Below, piece by piece: positions 1 through 5,323 of a stretch of DNA of 5,323 nt (positions are counted from its first letter, which is position 1; every line of letters begins with the position of its first letter). The stretch lies in contig JBPCMT010000198.1 of NCBI GenBank assembly GCA_051001995.1, forward strand, positions 1-5,323. Direction: 5' to 3'. The notes below the pieces were generated by a model. The model saw only the letters and a program-made list of their open reading frames with translations. It was not told the origin of the DNA and made no database searches. A program made the translations under genes and the position numbers. This DNA is from CAWEHQ01 sp051001995. Its GTDB lineage: Bacteria; Actinomycetota; Thermoleophilia; Solirubrobacterales; Thermoleophilaceae.

Positions 1-24
1 GCGCGAGAAGCGGTCCCGCCGGTG

Positions 25-366
25 CTACTCCCCGGGTCCGGGCGCGGCGGCCAGCGCGAACGGGCTGCCCTCGGAGTCCCGGCACACGGCCCACCGATCG
101 CCGGGATGGATGATCGAGCCGCCGAGCTCGCGGACGCGCTCGAGTGTCGTGGCCAGGTCGGCGACGGTGAAGTAGGGCAGGGAGGCGGTGTCGCCGGGGC
201 CCGGTCCACGCTCGTGGACTCCGAGGCGCAGGCCGTCGGTGTCGGTCTGCCACCCGGATCCGGCCGCGGCGGGCCGTGGTGCGAGAGTGACCCCGAGGAC
301 TCCGTGCCAGAACCGGCGGGCGCGATCCGGATCGTCGGCCGGAAACTCGATCAGTGGCGCGGCCAT
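25..366 (-). CDS. VOC family protein (glyoxalase/bleomycin resistance fold)
   Basis: A 113-residue protein with the length and pattern of a single VOC module. The first beta strand and helix read IEFPADDPDRARRFWHGVLG (residues 6-25), the usual VOC opening of strand, 'D..RA..FW..vLG', then strand. The second half has YFTVADLATTLERVRELGG (65-83) and closes with RDSEGSPFAL (96-105), matching the familiar 'DPEGN.F.L' ending. The first metal-ligand position, often His in glyoxalase I, appears to be Glu7 or absent, so a true glyoxalase I is unlikely; binding of a small ligand or a dioxygenase-like role are alternatives. The ATG at 366 is chosen because the VOC fold begins right after it, but no Shine-Dalgarno sequence precedes it. 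The same frame stays open upstream to a GTG at 714 with a good ribosome site, so this domain may instead be the C-terminal half of a 229-residue protein. Family call is firm; start and substrate are uncertain. Confidence 0.72.
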   Translation of the reverse strand: MAAPLIEFPADDPDRARRFWHGVLGVTLAPRPAAAGSGWQTDTDGLRLGVHERGPGPGDTASLPYFTVADLATTLERVRELGGSIIHPGDRWAVCRDSEGSPFALAAAPGPGE

Positions 367-714
367 GGATGGAGTATGGCCGGCGCTCGCCTCGCGGCGG
401 CACGTGGGACCCTCGCGAGGGCTCGATCGGACACGCACATCGCCGTTGAGCGCCACCGGAAGGTCGAGCGCCTCCGCGCCCTCCTCACAGGACGCGACGG
501 GCACGTGGTGCCAGGCTAGCCCCGCGGCGTCGTAGTCGGCGAGGGTGTGGCGCGTGCGCATCGTCGACACGACCAGCCACACGCCGCGGCGGCTCAGGTA
601 GGCGATCTCCTCGTCGCGTCGGGAGGAGCGGTGAGTCCTCCCCCCTCCCCCCGGGCGCTCGAGCCCGCACAGCTTGCGCGGCCTCGCCCACCAGATCGTC
701 TGCGGCTGCGTCAC
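367..714 (-). pseudogene. Phosphatase-like N-terminal fragment, in frame with the VOC domain
   Basis: This is the upstream 116 codons of the frame that continues into the VOC domain. It starts at GTG 714, five bases after a GGAGG, and third positions are strongly G/C from 714 to about 460, which looks like real coding. Residues 35-75 (DEEIAYLSRRGVWLVVSTM, then HHVPV at 69-73) resemble the 'L...GI..VV.L......A.GL..HHIPV' pattern before the catalytic loop of tyrosine/dual-specificity phosphatases. The expected HCxxGxxR loop does not follow: Cys76 lies in SCEEGAEALD, with no Arg at the right spacing, and I found no such loop in the other two minus-strand frames of 367-480. From about 460 to 367 codon quality drops (about 8 of 32 codons end in A/T by hand count, against about 5 of 84 before). 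I infer a phosphatase gene truncated by deletion; a genuine two-domain fusion is the alternative. Family assignment is from memory and moderate. Confidence 0.42.
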
Positions 715-719
715 TCTCG

Positions 720-724
720 CCTCC
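720..724 (-). promoter_or_regulatory. Shine-Dalgarno GGAGG for the GTG at 714
   Basis: Read on the minus strand the bases are GGAGG, followed by a 5-base spacer (CGAGA) and then GTG. This is the best ribosome site on the minus strand and argues that translation of the phosphatase-like frame begins at 714 and not only at the internal ATG 366. Confidence 0.6.
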
Positions 725-737
725 GGGCTCGCTATCG

Positions 738-759
738 AGACAGCCTCCTAGACTGTCTA
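738..759. repeat. Nested inverted repeats in the divergent gap, candidate operator
   Basis: Two symmetric elements overlap in the gap between the divergent genes. AGACAG (738-743) is matched by CTGTCT (753-758) across nine bases. Within the right half lies an exact odd palindrome, TAGAC-T-GTCTA (749-759). Either could be a regulator binding site; the longer pair could also form a short hairpin in the leader of the plus-strand transcript. The window contains no regulator gene to pair with it, and I could not identify convincing -35/-10 hexamers, although TAGACT at 749-754 loosely resembles a -10. Confidence 0.35.
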
Positions 760-786
760 CGCCGTGAGCCGAGGAATCTCGCCCCC

Positions 787-1605
787 ATGTGCCGGATATT
801 CGGCTGCGTAGCCGCCGAGCCGGTCTCGATCCGGCACGAGCTGCTCCACGCGGAGAACCCGATGATCCGCCAGTCCGAGGACCACGACTCCGGCTGGGGC
901 ATGGCCGTCTACCCGGACGTGGACTGCGCGCCTCGCTGCGTGCGCTTCCCGGAGGCCGCCTACATGGACGGCGAGTTCCAGCGCGCCACCGACCTGGAGG
1001 GGCGGATCTTCAACGTGCACGTGCGGCGCGCGACGATGGGCGGGCTGACGATGGCCAACACGCACCCCTTCTGCTTCGGAAACCACTCGCTGTGCCACAA
1101 CGGCACGATCCTCCACTTCCCCCGTCTGCTGGAGGAGGGCGTCCGGGTGCCCGCCGGCGACACGGACTCAGAGCACTTCTTCAACTTCCTGATGCGCGAC
1201 GTCGACCCGACCGACATCCCGGGCTCGCTGCGCCACGCCGTGACCCAGGTAATCGACCGGTCGGAGTTCTCGGGACTCAACGTGCTGGTCTCAGAGGGTG
1301 AGCGCCTCTACGCCTACCAGCTCGGGATCTTCGAGCTCCACTGGCTGGCGCGTCCCGGGCAGCTGCTCGTTGCCTCCGAGAAGCTGACCGGTGAGACCTG
1401 GCACTCGGTGGGGCAGGACGTCCTCCTGACGCTCGACCCCCGGGACCTCGAGGAGCCGCGCGCCGAGCGGCTCGTGGGCGACGACGTGGTGGCGCGCGCG
1501 AGGATCGAGAGGTACGAGGAGGGCGCCGAGCTGCGCGGCGAGGCGCGCGGAACGTTCGCCGCCGAGCGCGCGGCCCGGCTCGCCGGCGTGGCAAGCGAGG
1601 GGTGA
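787..1605 (+). CDS. Class II glutamine amidotransferase (YafJ-like)
   Basis: A 272-residue N-terminal-nucleophile amidohydrolase. The protein begins MCRIFGCVA, so Cys2 becomes the N-terminal catalytic nucleophile after Met removal; this fixes the start at ATG 787, with GAGGA at 771-775 as a somewhat distant ribosome site (11-base spacer). Other family landmarks are SGWGMAVYPD (35-44), HVRRAT (78-83), NTHPF (91-95), CHNGTI (103-108, glutamine/oxyanion region), GDTDSEHFF (124-132) and a late ASEKLTGETW (196-205). Length and motif order match stand-alone class II amidotransferases of the YafJ type; there is no synthetase domain such as those of PurF, GlmS or AsnB. The family releases ammonia from glutamine or hydrolyses gamma-glutamyl amides (EgtC is a relative in ergothioneine synthesis), but no ergothioneine partner is present here. 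It is the first operon gene and its stop overlaps the next start by four bases. Fold is confident; substrate unknown. Confidence 0.9.
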   Translation: MCRIFGCVAAEPVSIRHELLHAENPMIRQSEDHDSGWGMAVYPDVDCAPRCVRFPEAAYMDGEFQRATDLEGRIFNVHVRRATMGGLTMANTHPFCFGNHSLCHNGTILHFPRLLEEGVRVPAGDTDSEHFFNFLMRDVDPTDIPGSLRHAVTQVIDRSEFSGLNVLVSEGERLYAYQLGIFELHWLARPGQLLVASEKLTGETWHSVGQDVLLTLDPRDLEEPRAERLVGDDVVARARIERYEEGAELRGEARGTFAAERAARLAGVASEG

Positions 1606-2522
1606 CGCCGCGGCTGGCGCTCCTCCCCAACCCGGCCGCCGGCGGGGGACGGGCGGAGCGGATCCTGCCGGAGGTGCTCTCAGAGCTCGACGCGCTCGGG
1701 GTCGAGCGCCGTGTGGTGACAGCCTCGACGCTCGCCGAGGCGCGCATCGAGGCCGGACGCGCGGCGGCGGCGGGCGAGGGCGTGGTGGCGATCGGCGGCG
1801 ACGGGCTGGTGGGTCCGGTCGCCGGGGCCATGCGCGGGGCCACGGCCGCGCTCACGATCGTGCCGGCCGGCCGCGGCAACGACTTCGCACGCGTTCTGCG
1901 CATCCCGCGCGAGCCGCGCGCCGCCGTGCGCCTGGCGGTCGAGGGCGAGGAGCGCCTGCTCGACGTCGGCGAGGTCAACGGCTCCGCGTTCGTGGGGATC
2001 GCGAGCCTCGGCTTCGACTCCGACGCCAACCGGATCGCGAACAAGGCGAAGCTCGTGCGCGGCAACCTCGTCTACCTCTACGCGGCGCTGAGGGCGCTCG
2101 CCGGCTGGCGCCACGCGCGCTTCGAGGTCACGGTGGACGGCGAGCGCCACGACGCGACCGGCTACTCGGTCGCGGTCGCGAACTCGAAGGCCTACGGAGG
2201 CGGGATGTTCGTGGTGCCGCACGCCCAGCTCGACGACGGCCGCCTCGACGTGCTGCTCGTGGGCGAGAAGTCGAAGCTCAGGTTCCTGCGCGACATCCCG
2301 AAGGTCTTCCGGGGCACCCACGTCGAGGACCCAGCCGCGCGCTTCCTGCGCGGGGAGCGGGTCGAGGTCGCGGCCGACCGTTCGTTCACGGTCTACGCCG
2401 ACGGCGACCCGATCGCCGAGCTCCCGGCGCTCGTGACCGTGGCGCGCCGCTCGCTGCGCGTGATGTGCCCGCCGCCGGCCGTTCCGGTCGCGGAGGCCGG
2501 CGCCGCCGCATCGGCGCCGTGA
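1602..2522 (+). CDS. Diacylglycerol kinase family lipid kinase (YegS/DgkB-like)
   Basis: A 306-residue DAGK-catalytic-domain protein, the usual length for bacterial soluble lipid kinases. It shows NPAAGGGRA near the N-terminus (10-18), the nucleotide-binding GGDG (65-68), PAGRGNDFAR (88-97), the SLGFDSDAN segment opening the C-terminal lobe (135-143), DDGRLDV (211-217) and a terminal YADGDP (265-270) corresponding to the family's '.DGE' motif. The usual Thr of GGDGT is Leu69 here. The family transfers phosphate from ATP to a membrane lipid, typically diacylglycerol to phosphatidic acid, acting at the inner face of the membrane. The GTG at 1602 is chosen because the first strand (RLALLPNPAAGG) starts directly after it and it overlaps the previous stop as GTGA; GAGG at 1597-1600 is too close to be ideal, so coupling is likely. 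Its place before murT suggests an envelope-lipid role, possibly on an isoprenoid or glycerolipid; this is inference. Confidence 0.9.
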   Translation: MTPRLALLPNPAAGGGRAERILPEVLSELDALGVERRVVTASTLAEARIEAGRAAAAGEGVVAIGGDGLVGPVAGAMRGATAALTIVPAGRGNDFARVLRIPREPRAAVRLAVEGEERLLDVGEVNGSAFVGIASLGFDSDANRIANKAKLVRGNLVYLYAALRALAGWRHARFEVTVDGERHDATGYSVAVANSKAYGGGMFVVPHAQLDDGRLDVLLVGEKSKLRFLRDIPKVFRGTHVEDPAARFLRGERVEVAADRSFTVYADGDPIAELPALVTVARRSLRVMCPPPAVPVAEAGAAASAP

Positions 2523-3877
2523 GGTTTCGGGCGAAGGTCGCGCTCGCCCGCGTCGCCCGTCGCCTCGCCCTGGGACTCGGGCGAAGCGGGGGCACCACGG
2601 CGCCGGGCCGAATGCTGCTGCGCCTCGAGCCGCGCGCCCTCGAGCGCCTCGGACGGCGCCTGGAGGACGGGGCCGCGGTGGTGTCGGCGACCAACGGGAA
2701 GACGACCACGGCGGGGATGCTCGCGGGCGTCCTCGAGCGAGCGGGCGAGCGGGTGGTGCACAACCGGGCCGGATCGAACATGCACTGGGGAGTAGCCACC
2801 GCGCTGCTCGACGCCGGGCGCGCGACGAGCGAGATCGGCCTCTTCGAGGTCGACGAAGCATGGCTCGCCCCGGTGGCGCGCGCTCTCGACGCGCGGCTTT
2901 TCCTGCTCTCGAACCTCTTTCGCGATCAGCTCGACCGCTACGGCGAGCTCGACGAGGTGGCCGACGGCTGGGCCGAGCTGGTCGCCGAGCGCGACGGGCG
3001 CTCGCGGTTCGTGCTGAACGCCGACGATCCGCTGGTCGCCGACCTGGGTCGGGAGCGGGCCGGCGTCACCTACTTCGGGCTCGAGGACGACGAGCAGCGG
3101 CTGCCCGAGCTCCAGCACGCGGCGGACTCCAAGCGCTGCCGCAACTGCGGCGCCAACTACGGCTACGAGGCCGTCTACCTCGGGCATCTCGGCCGCTACG
3201 CGTGCCCGCGCTGCGGCCGGACCCGTCCCCGCCCGGCCGTGGCCGCCGAGCGCGTCCAGCTGCGCGGGATGGACGGCTCCGACGTGCTCGTCCGGACGCC
3301 GCGCGGCCGGCTCGAGGTCGCGCTCCCGCTGCCCGGCCTCTACAACGTCTACAACGCGCTGGGGGCGACCGCCGCGGCGCTTGAGCTGGGCGCGGGGATC
3401 GAGGACGTGAAGGCCGGACTCGAGGGCATGGCGGCGGTATTCGGACGGGTGGAGCGACTCCGGCTGGCCGGGTCCGAGGTGGCGATCCTGCTCGTCAAGA
3501 ACCCCGCAGGCGCGAACGAGGTGCTCCGCACCCTGCGGCTGGAGGACGGTCCGCTGGACCTGTGGATGGCCCTCAACGACGGGATCGCCGACGGACGCGA
3601 CGTGTCGTGGGTCTGGGACGCGGACTTCGAGGTACTCGCCGGGCACGCGCGGCGGGTGACGTGCTCGGGCACGCGGGCCGAGGAGATGGCCCTGCGGTTG
3701 AAGTACGCGGGCATCGACGCGCAGCTCAGCGTGGATCGCGACCTCGGCCGCTCACTCGACGCGGCCGTGGCGGCTGCGGACGGGCGCCGGCTGTTCGTGC
3801 TTCCGACCTACACGGCCCTGCTGGAGCTGCGCGACCTGCTGTCCGACCGCGGCGCGGCGCCGCGATGGTCGGCGTGA
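2519..3877 (+). CDS. murT: MurT, ATP-dependent subunit of lipid II isoglutaminyl synthase
   Basis: A 452-residue Mur-ligase-fold protein that, with GatD, amidates the D-glutamate alpha-carboxyl of lipid II. Visible landmarks: P-loop SATNGKTTT (56-64), NRAGSNMHWG (82-91), the acidic FEVDEAWLAP (109-118), RDQLDRYGE (135-143), LNADDP (166-171), a four-cysteine zinc ribbon (Cys207, Cys210, Cys229, Cys232) typical of MurT and absent from MurC-F, LPGLYNVYNALGA (271-283), FGRVERL (308-314), and a C-terminal DUF1727 domain with NDGIADGRDVSWVWDADFE (353-371). The Asp in the DxSWxWD segment is the region reported in S. aureus to complete GatD's catalytic triad. Start is GTG 2519, overlapping the kinase stop as GTGA; the protein then begins M-RFRAKVALA like the family. 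An upstream GTG at 2465 would add only an Arg/Gly-rich stretch read out of the kinase gene and is rejected. Unusually, gatD is not adjacent: a methyltransferase gene intervenes. Confidence 0.95.
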   Translation: MRFRAKVALARVARRLALGLGRSGGTTAPGRMLLRLEPRALERLGRRLEDGAAVVSATNGKTTTAGMLAGVLERAGERVVHNRAGSNMHWGVATALLDAGRATSEIGLFEVDEAWLAPVARALDARLFLLSNLFRDQLDRYGELDEVADGWAELVAERDGRSRFVLNADDPLVADLGRERAGVTYFGLEDDEQRLPELQHAADSKRCRNCGANYGYEAVYLGHLGRYACPRCGRTRPRPAVAAERVQLRGMDGSDVLVRTPRGRLEVALPLPGLYNVYNALGATAAALELGAGIEDVKAGLEGMAAVFGRVERLRLAGSEVAILLVKNPAGANEVLRTLRLEDGPLDLWMALNDGIADGRDVSWVWDADFEVLAGHARRVTCSGTRAEEMALRLKYAGIDAQLSVDRDLGRSLDAAVAAADGRRLFVLPTYTALLELRDLLSDRGAAPRWSA

Positions 3878-4644
3878 GCCCACGTCAGGCGAAGGCGCCG
3901 CCACTCACGGCGCCGGCGATCGATGAGGCCGTGGCGTGGCACGACGTCGAGTGCGCCGACTACGCCGCGGACCTCGCGCTGTGGCGCGAGCTGGCCGCGG
4001 GGGCCGCCGGGGCCCTGCTCGAGATCGGCGCGGGCACGGGACGCGTCGCCCTCGATCTCGCCGAGCGCGGGCAAGAGGTGAGCGCTCTGGACTCAGAGCC
4101 GGCGCTGGCCGCCGAGCTCGGCGCGCGCGCCCGCCGGCGCGGGCTTCGCGTGCATGTCCACTGCGGCGACGCGCGAACGTTCGCGCTCGAGCGCCGCTTC
4201 GTGCTGATCGTGGCGCCGATGCAGGTCGTCCAGCTGCTGGGAGGGGAGGCGGGCCGGCGCTCGATGCTCGCCGCCGCGCGGCGACACCTCGATCTCGGAG
4301 GGCTGCTCACGATCGCCCTTGCCGACCCGCTCGAGGGTCTGGACGGCGGCGCCGTCCTGCCTCCGCTCCCCGACGTGCGCGAGCTCGGCGGATGGATCTA
4401 TTCGAGCCGCCCCGTGGCGCTGCGCCACGAGCACGGCGCGATCGCCATCGACCGCATCCGGGAGTCCGTGTCGCCGACCGGCGAGCTGCGCGCGTCCGCG
4501 GTCACGCTCCACCTGGACGTCGTGAACGCCGATGGCCTGGCGAAGCTGGCGAGCGAGACCGGGTTCCGCGAGCTCGATCGCCGCCGGGTCCCGGCGACCG
4601 ACGCCTACGTCGGGAGCGAGATCCTCGTGTTGGAGGCGGAGTGA
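3874..4644 (+). CDS. Class I SAM-dependent methyltransferase between murT and gatD
   Basis: A 256-residue Rossmann-fold methyltransferase. Motif I is LLEIGAGTGRVALDLAERG (48-66), the acidic residue after strand 2 is Asp73 in ALDSEP, GDARTF (98-103) is the usual third SAM contact, and LGGLLTIAL (141-149) is the strand 5 region. The lead-in ADYAADLALWRELA (28-41) and the closing 'GF.ELDRR...' (230-238) resemble small-molecule or sugar methyltransferases of the Methyltransf_25 type. The methylated substrate cannot be told. GTG 3874 is preferred because it repeats the GTGA overlap seen at every other junction; ATG 3865 in the same frame would add three residues (M-V-G) and a 13-base overlap, and neither has an evident Shine-Dalgarno. 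Its stop overlaps the gatD start, so it is locked between two subunits of one complex. This suggests a role in lipid II or peptidoglycan modification, but sequence alone cannot show it. Confidence 0.88.
   Translation: MSPRQAKAPPLTAPAIDEAVAWHDVECADYAADLALWRELAAGAAGALLEIGAGTGRVALDLAERGQEVSALDSEPALAAELGARARRRGLRVHVHCGDARTFALERRFVLIVAPMQVVQLLGGEAGRRSMLAAARRHLDLGGLLTIALADPLEGLDGGAVLPPLPDVRELGGWIYSSRPVALRHEHGAIAIDRIRESVSPTGELRASAVTLHLDVVNADGLAKLASETGFRELDRRRVPATDAYVGSEILVLEAE
4632..4636 (+). promoter_or_regulatory. Shine-Dalgarno GGAGG for gatD
   Basis: GGAGG lies four bases before the GTG at 4641, inside the last codons of the methyltransferase gene. It is the clearest ribosome site among the four overlapping junctions and supports the GTG 4641 start, perhaps giving GatD its own initiation in addition to coupling. 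Confidence 0.6.
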
Positions 4645-5323
4645 CCCCCTCCCCCGCCCTGCGGGTGCTCGCCCTCTACCCGGAGCTGATGAACATCTAC
4701 GCCGATCGCGGGAACCTGTCGGTGCTGCGCGCGCGGTGCGAGTGGCGCGGCCTCGGCTTCGAGCTCGCCGCGTCCTCGCTTGGCGAGTCGTTCGACCCGG
4801 CGGCGCACGACCTGCTCTACATGGGCGGCGGGCAGGACCGCGATCAGGTCGCGGTCGCGCGCGACATGGTCGAGTGCAAGCGCGCCCCGCTCCACGCCGC
4901 GGCCGAGCGCGACGCGGTGGTGCTCGCCGTCTGCGGCGGCTACCAGCTGTTGGGCGCGAGCTATCGCCTCGGCGACCAGGAGATCCCCGGGGTCGGGCTC
5001 GTCGAGCTGGAGACGGTCCGCGGCGAGGGCGAGCGCCTGATCGGCAACTGCGCCATCGAGGCCGACCTCGGGACCGGCCCGCGGCTGATCGCGGGCTTTG
5101 AGAACCACGGCGGGCGCACCTTCCTCGGCGCCGGCGCCGAGCCGCTCGGGGGCGTGATCAGGGGCCGCGGCAACAACTGCGACGACGGCACCGAGTGCGT
5201 CCGCCGTCGCAACGTGATCGGCACCTACCTCCATGGGCCGCTGCTGCCGAAGAACGTCTGGCTGGCGGACCGGCTGATCGAGCTCGCGCTCGGAGTCGAG
5301 CTCGGGCCGCTCGACGACGCGAT
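4641..5323 (+). CDS. gatD: GatD, glutaminase subunit of lipid II isoglutaminyl synthase (3' end cut by window)
   Basis: Class I (triad-type, CobB/CobQ-like) glutamine amidotransferase that supplies ammonia to MurT. The first 227 residues are present with no stop; family members are about 240-260 residues, so only the tail is missing. Landmarks: RVLALYPELMNIYADRGNL (8-26), YMGGGQDRDQ (60-69), the nucleophile elbow AVCGGYQLLG (96-105) with Cys98, VRGEGERLIGNC (126-137), FENHGGRTFLG (153-163), and GTYLHGPLLPKN (194-205) with the catalytic His198. These correspond to Cys94 and His189 of S. aureus GatD; the third triad residue is supplied by MurT. Start is GTG 4641, overlapping the methyltransferase stop as GTGA and preceded by GGAGG. 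Two cysteines, Cys180 and Cys186, flank DDGTE where I remember glycines in most homologues. Identity is confident given murT nearby. Confidence 0.94.
   Translation, partial: MTPSPALRVLALYPELMNIYADRGNLSVLRARCEWRGLGFELAASSLGESFDPAAHDLLYMGGGQDRDQVAVARDMVECKRAPLHAAAERDAVVLAVCGGYQLLGASYRLGDQEIPGVGLVELETVRGEGERLIGNCAIEADLGTGPRLIAGFENHGGRTFLGAGAEPLGGVIRGRGNNCDDGTECVRRRNVIGTYLHGPLLPKNVWLADRLIELALGVELGPLDDA

Noticed and set aside
31..42. Inverted repeat CCCGG-GT-CCGGG near the minus-strand stop
   Set aside because: It lies inside the last codons of the VOC gene, has a two-base loop and no T-run, so it is not a credible terminator and such short repeats are expected at this GC content.
547..786. An in-frame upstream extension of the class II amidotransferase by 80 codons
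   Set aside because: Cys2 must be N-terminal for catalysis, the extension overlaps the divergent minus-strand coding region, and its composition is Arg/Pro-rich and not domain-like.
1680..2861. A 393-codon open frame on the minus strand opposite the lipid kinase and murT start
   Set aside because: It crosses the junction of two well-supported plus-strand genes and has low-complexity Arg/Ala composition without family motifs.
3137..3223. The CxxC...CxxC block of MurT as a possible inserted zinc-finger
   Set aside because: A four-cysteine zinc ribbon is a normal part of MurT proteins, so it is not an insertion or a novelty.
2393..3646. A 417-codon open frame on the minus strand opposite murT
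   Set aside because: It lies antisense to a motif-complete MurT, is rich in Arg, Ala, Gly, Val and His with no recognisable domain, and is the expected by-product of very GC-rich coding DNA.
3562..3873. An in-frame upstream extension of the methyltransferase inside murT
   Set aside because: It is read in another frame of the conserved DUF1727 domain of MurT, is Arg-rich, and the methyltransferase fold starts after 3874.

Overview
The window is very GC-rich, about 70% by eye. It holds one tightly packed plus-strand operon and one divergent minus-strand reading frame. The murT-gatD pair, frequent GTG starts and strong G/C preference at third codon positions fit a high-GC Gram-positive bacterium, most likely an actinobacterium. 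The style of the lipid kinase (GGDGL and GRGNDFAR motifs) makes me think of the Thermoleophilia/Solirubrobacter side of that phylum, but this rests on memory and not on a search.

Layout. The minus strand, positions 714 down to 25, carries one uninterrupted reading frame with two different parts. The upstream part resembles the N-terminal half of a tyrosine/dual-specificity phosphatase without its catalytic loop. The downstream part is a complete small VOC (glyoxalase/bleomycin-resistance fold) protein. A 72-base divergent gap (715-786) with symmetric repeats separates this from the operon. The plus-strand operon then runs: class II glutamine amidotransferase (787-1605), diacylglycerol-kinase-family lipid kinase (1602-2522), murT (2519-3877), class I SAM-dependent methyltransferase (3874-4644) and gatD (4641 to the window edge, 3' end cut off).

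How the genes work together. MurT and GatD form the enzyme that amidates the alpha-carboxyl of D-glutamate in lipid II to D-isoglutamine. GatD releases ammonia from glutamine, and the Mur-ligase-like MurT activates the carboxylate with ATP. The unusual point is that a methyltransferase sits between the two subunit genes. All four junctions in the operon are the same 4-base GTGA overlap (GTG start overlapping TGA stop), so the five genes are probably translated as a coupled set. The lipid kinase and the N-terminal-nucleophile amidotransferase upstream are plausible cell-envelope partners, but their substrates cannot be read from the sequence.

I saw no RNA genes, mobile elements, CRISPR arrays or clear terminators. 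The most notable items are the methyltransferase inside the murT-gatD pair, the repeated GTGA junctions, the phosphatase-like/VOC composite frame and the divergent-region palindromes.
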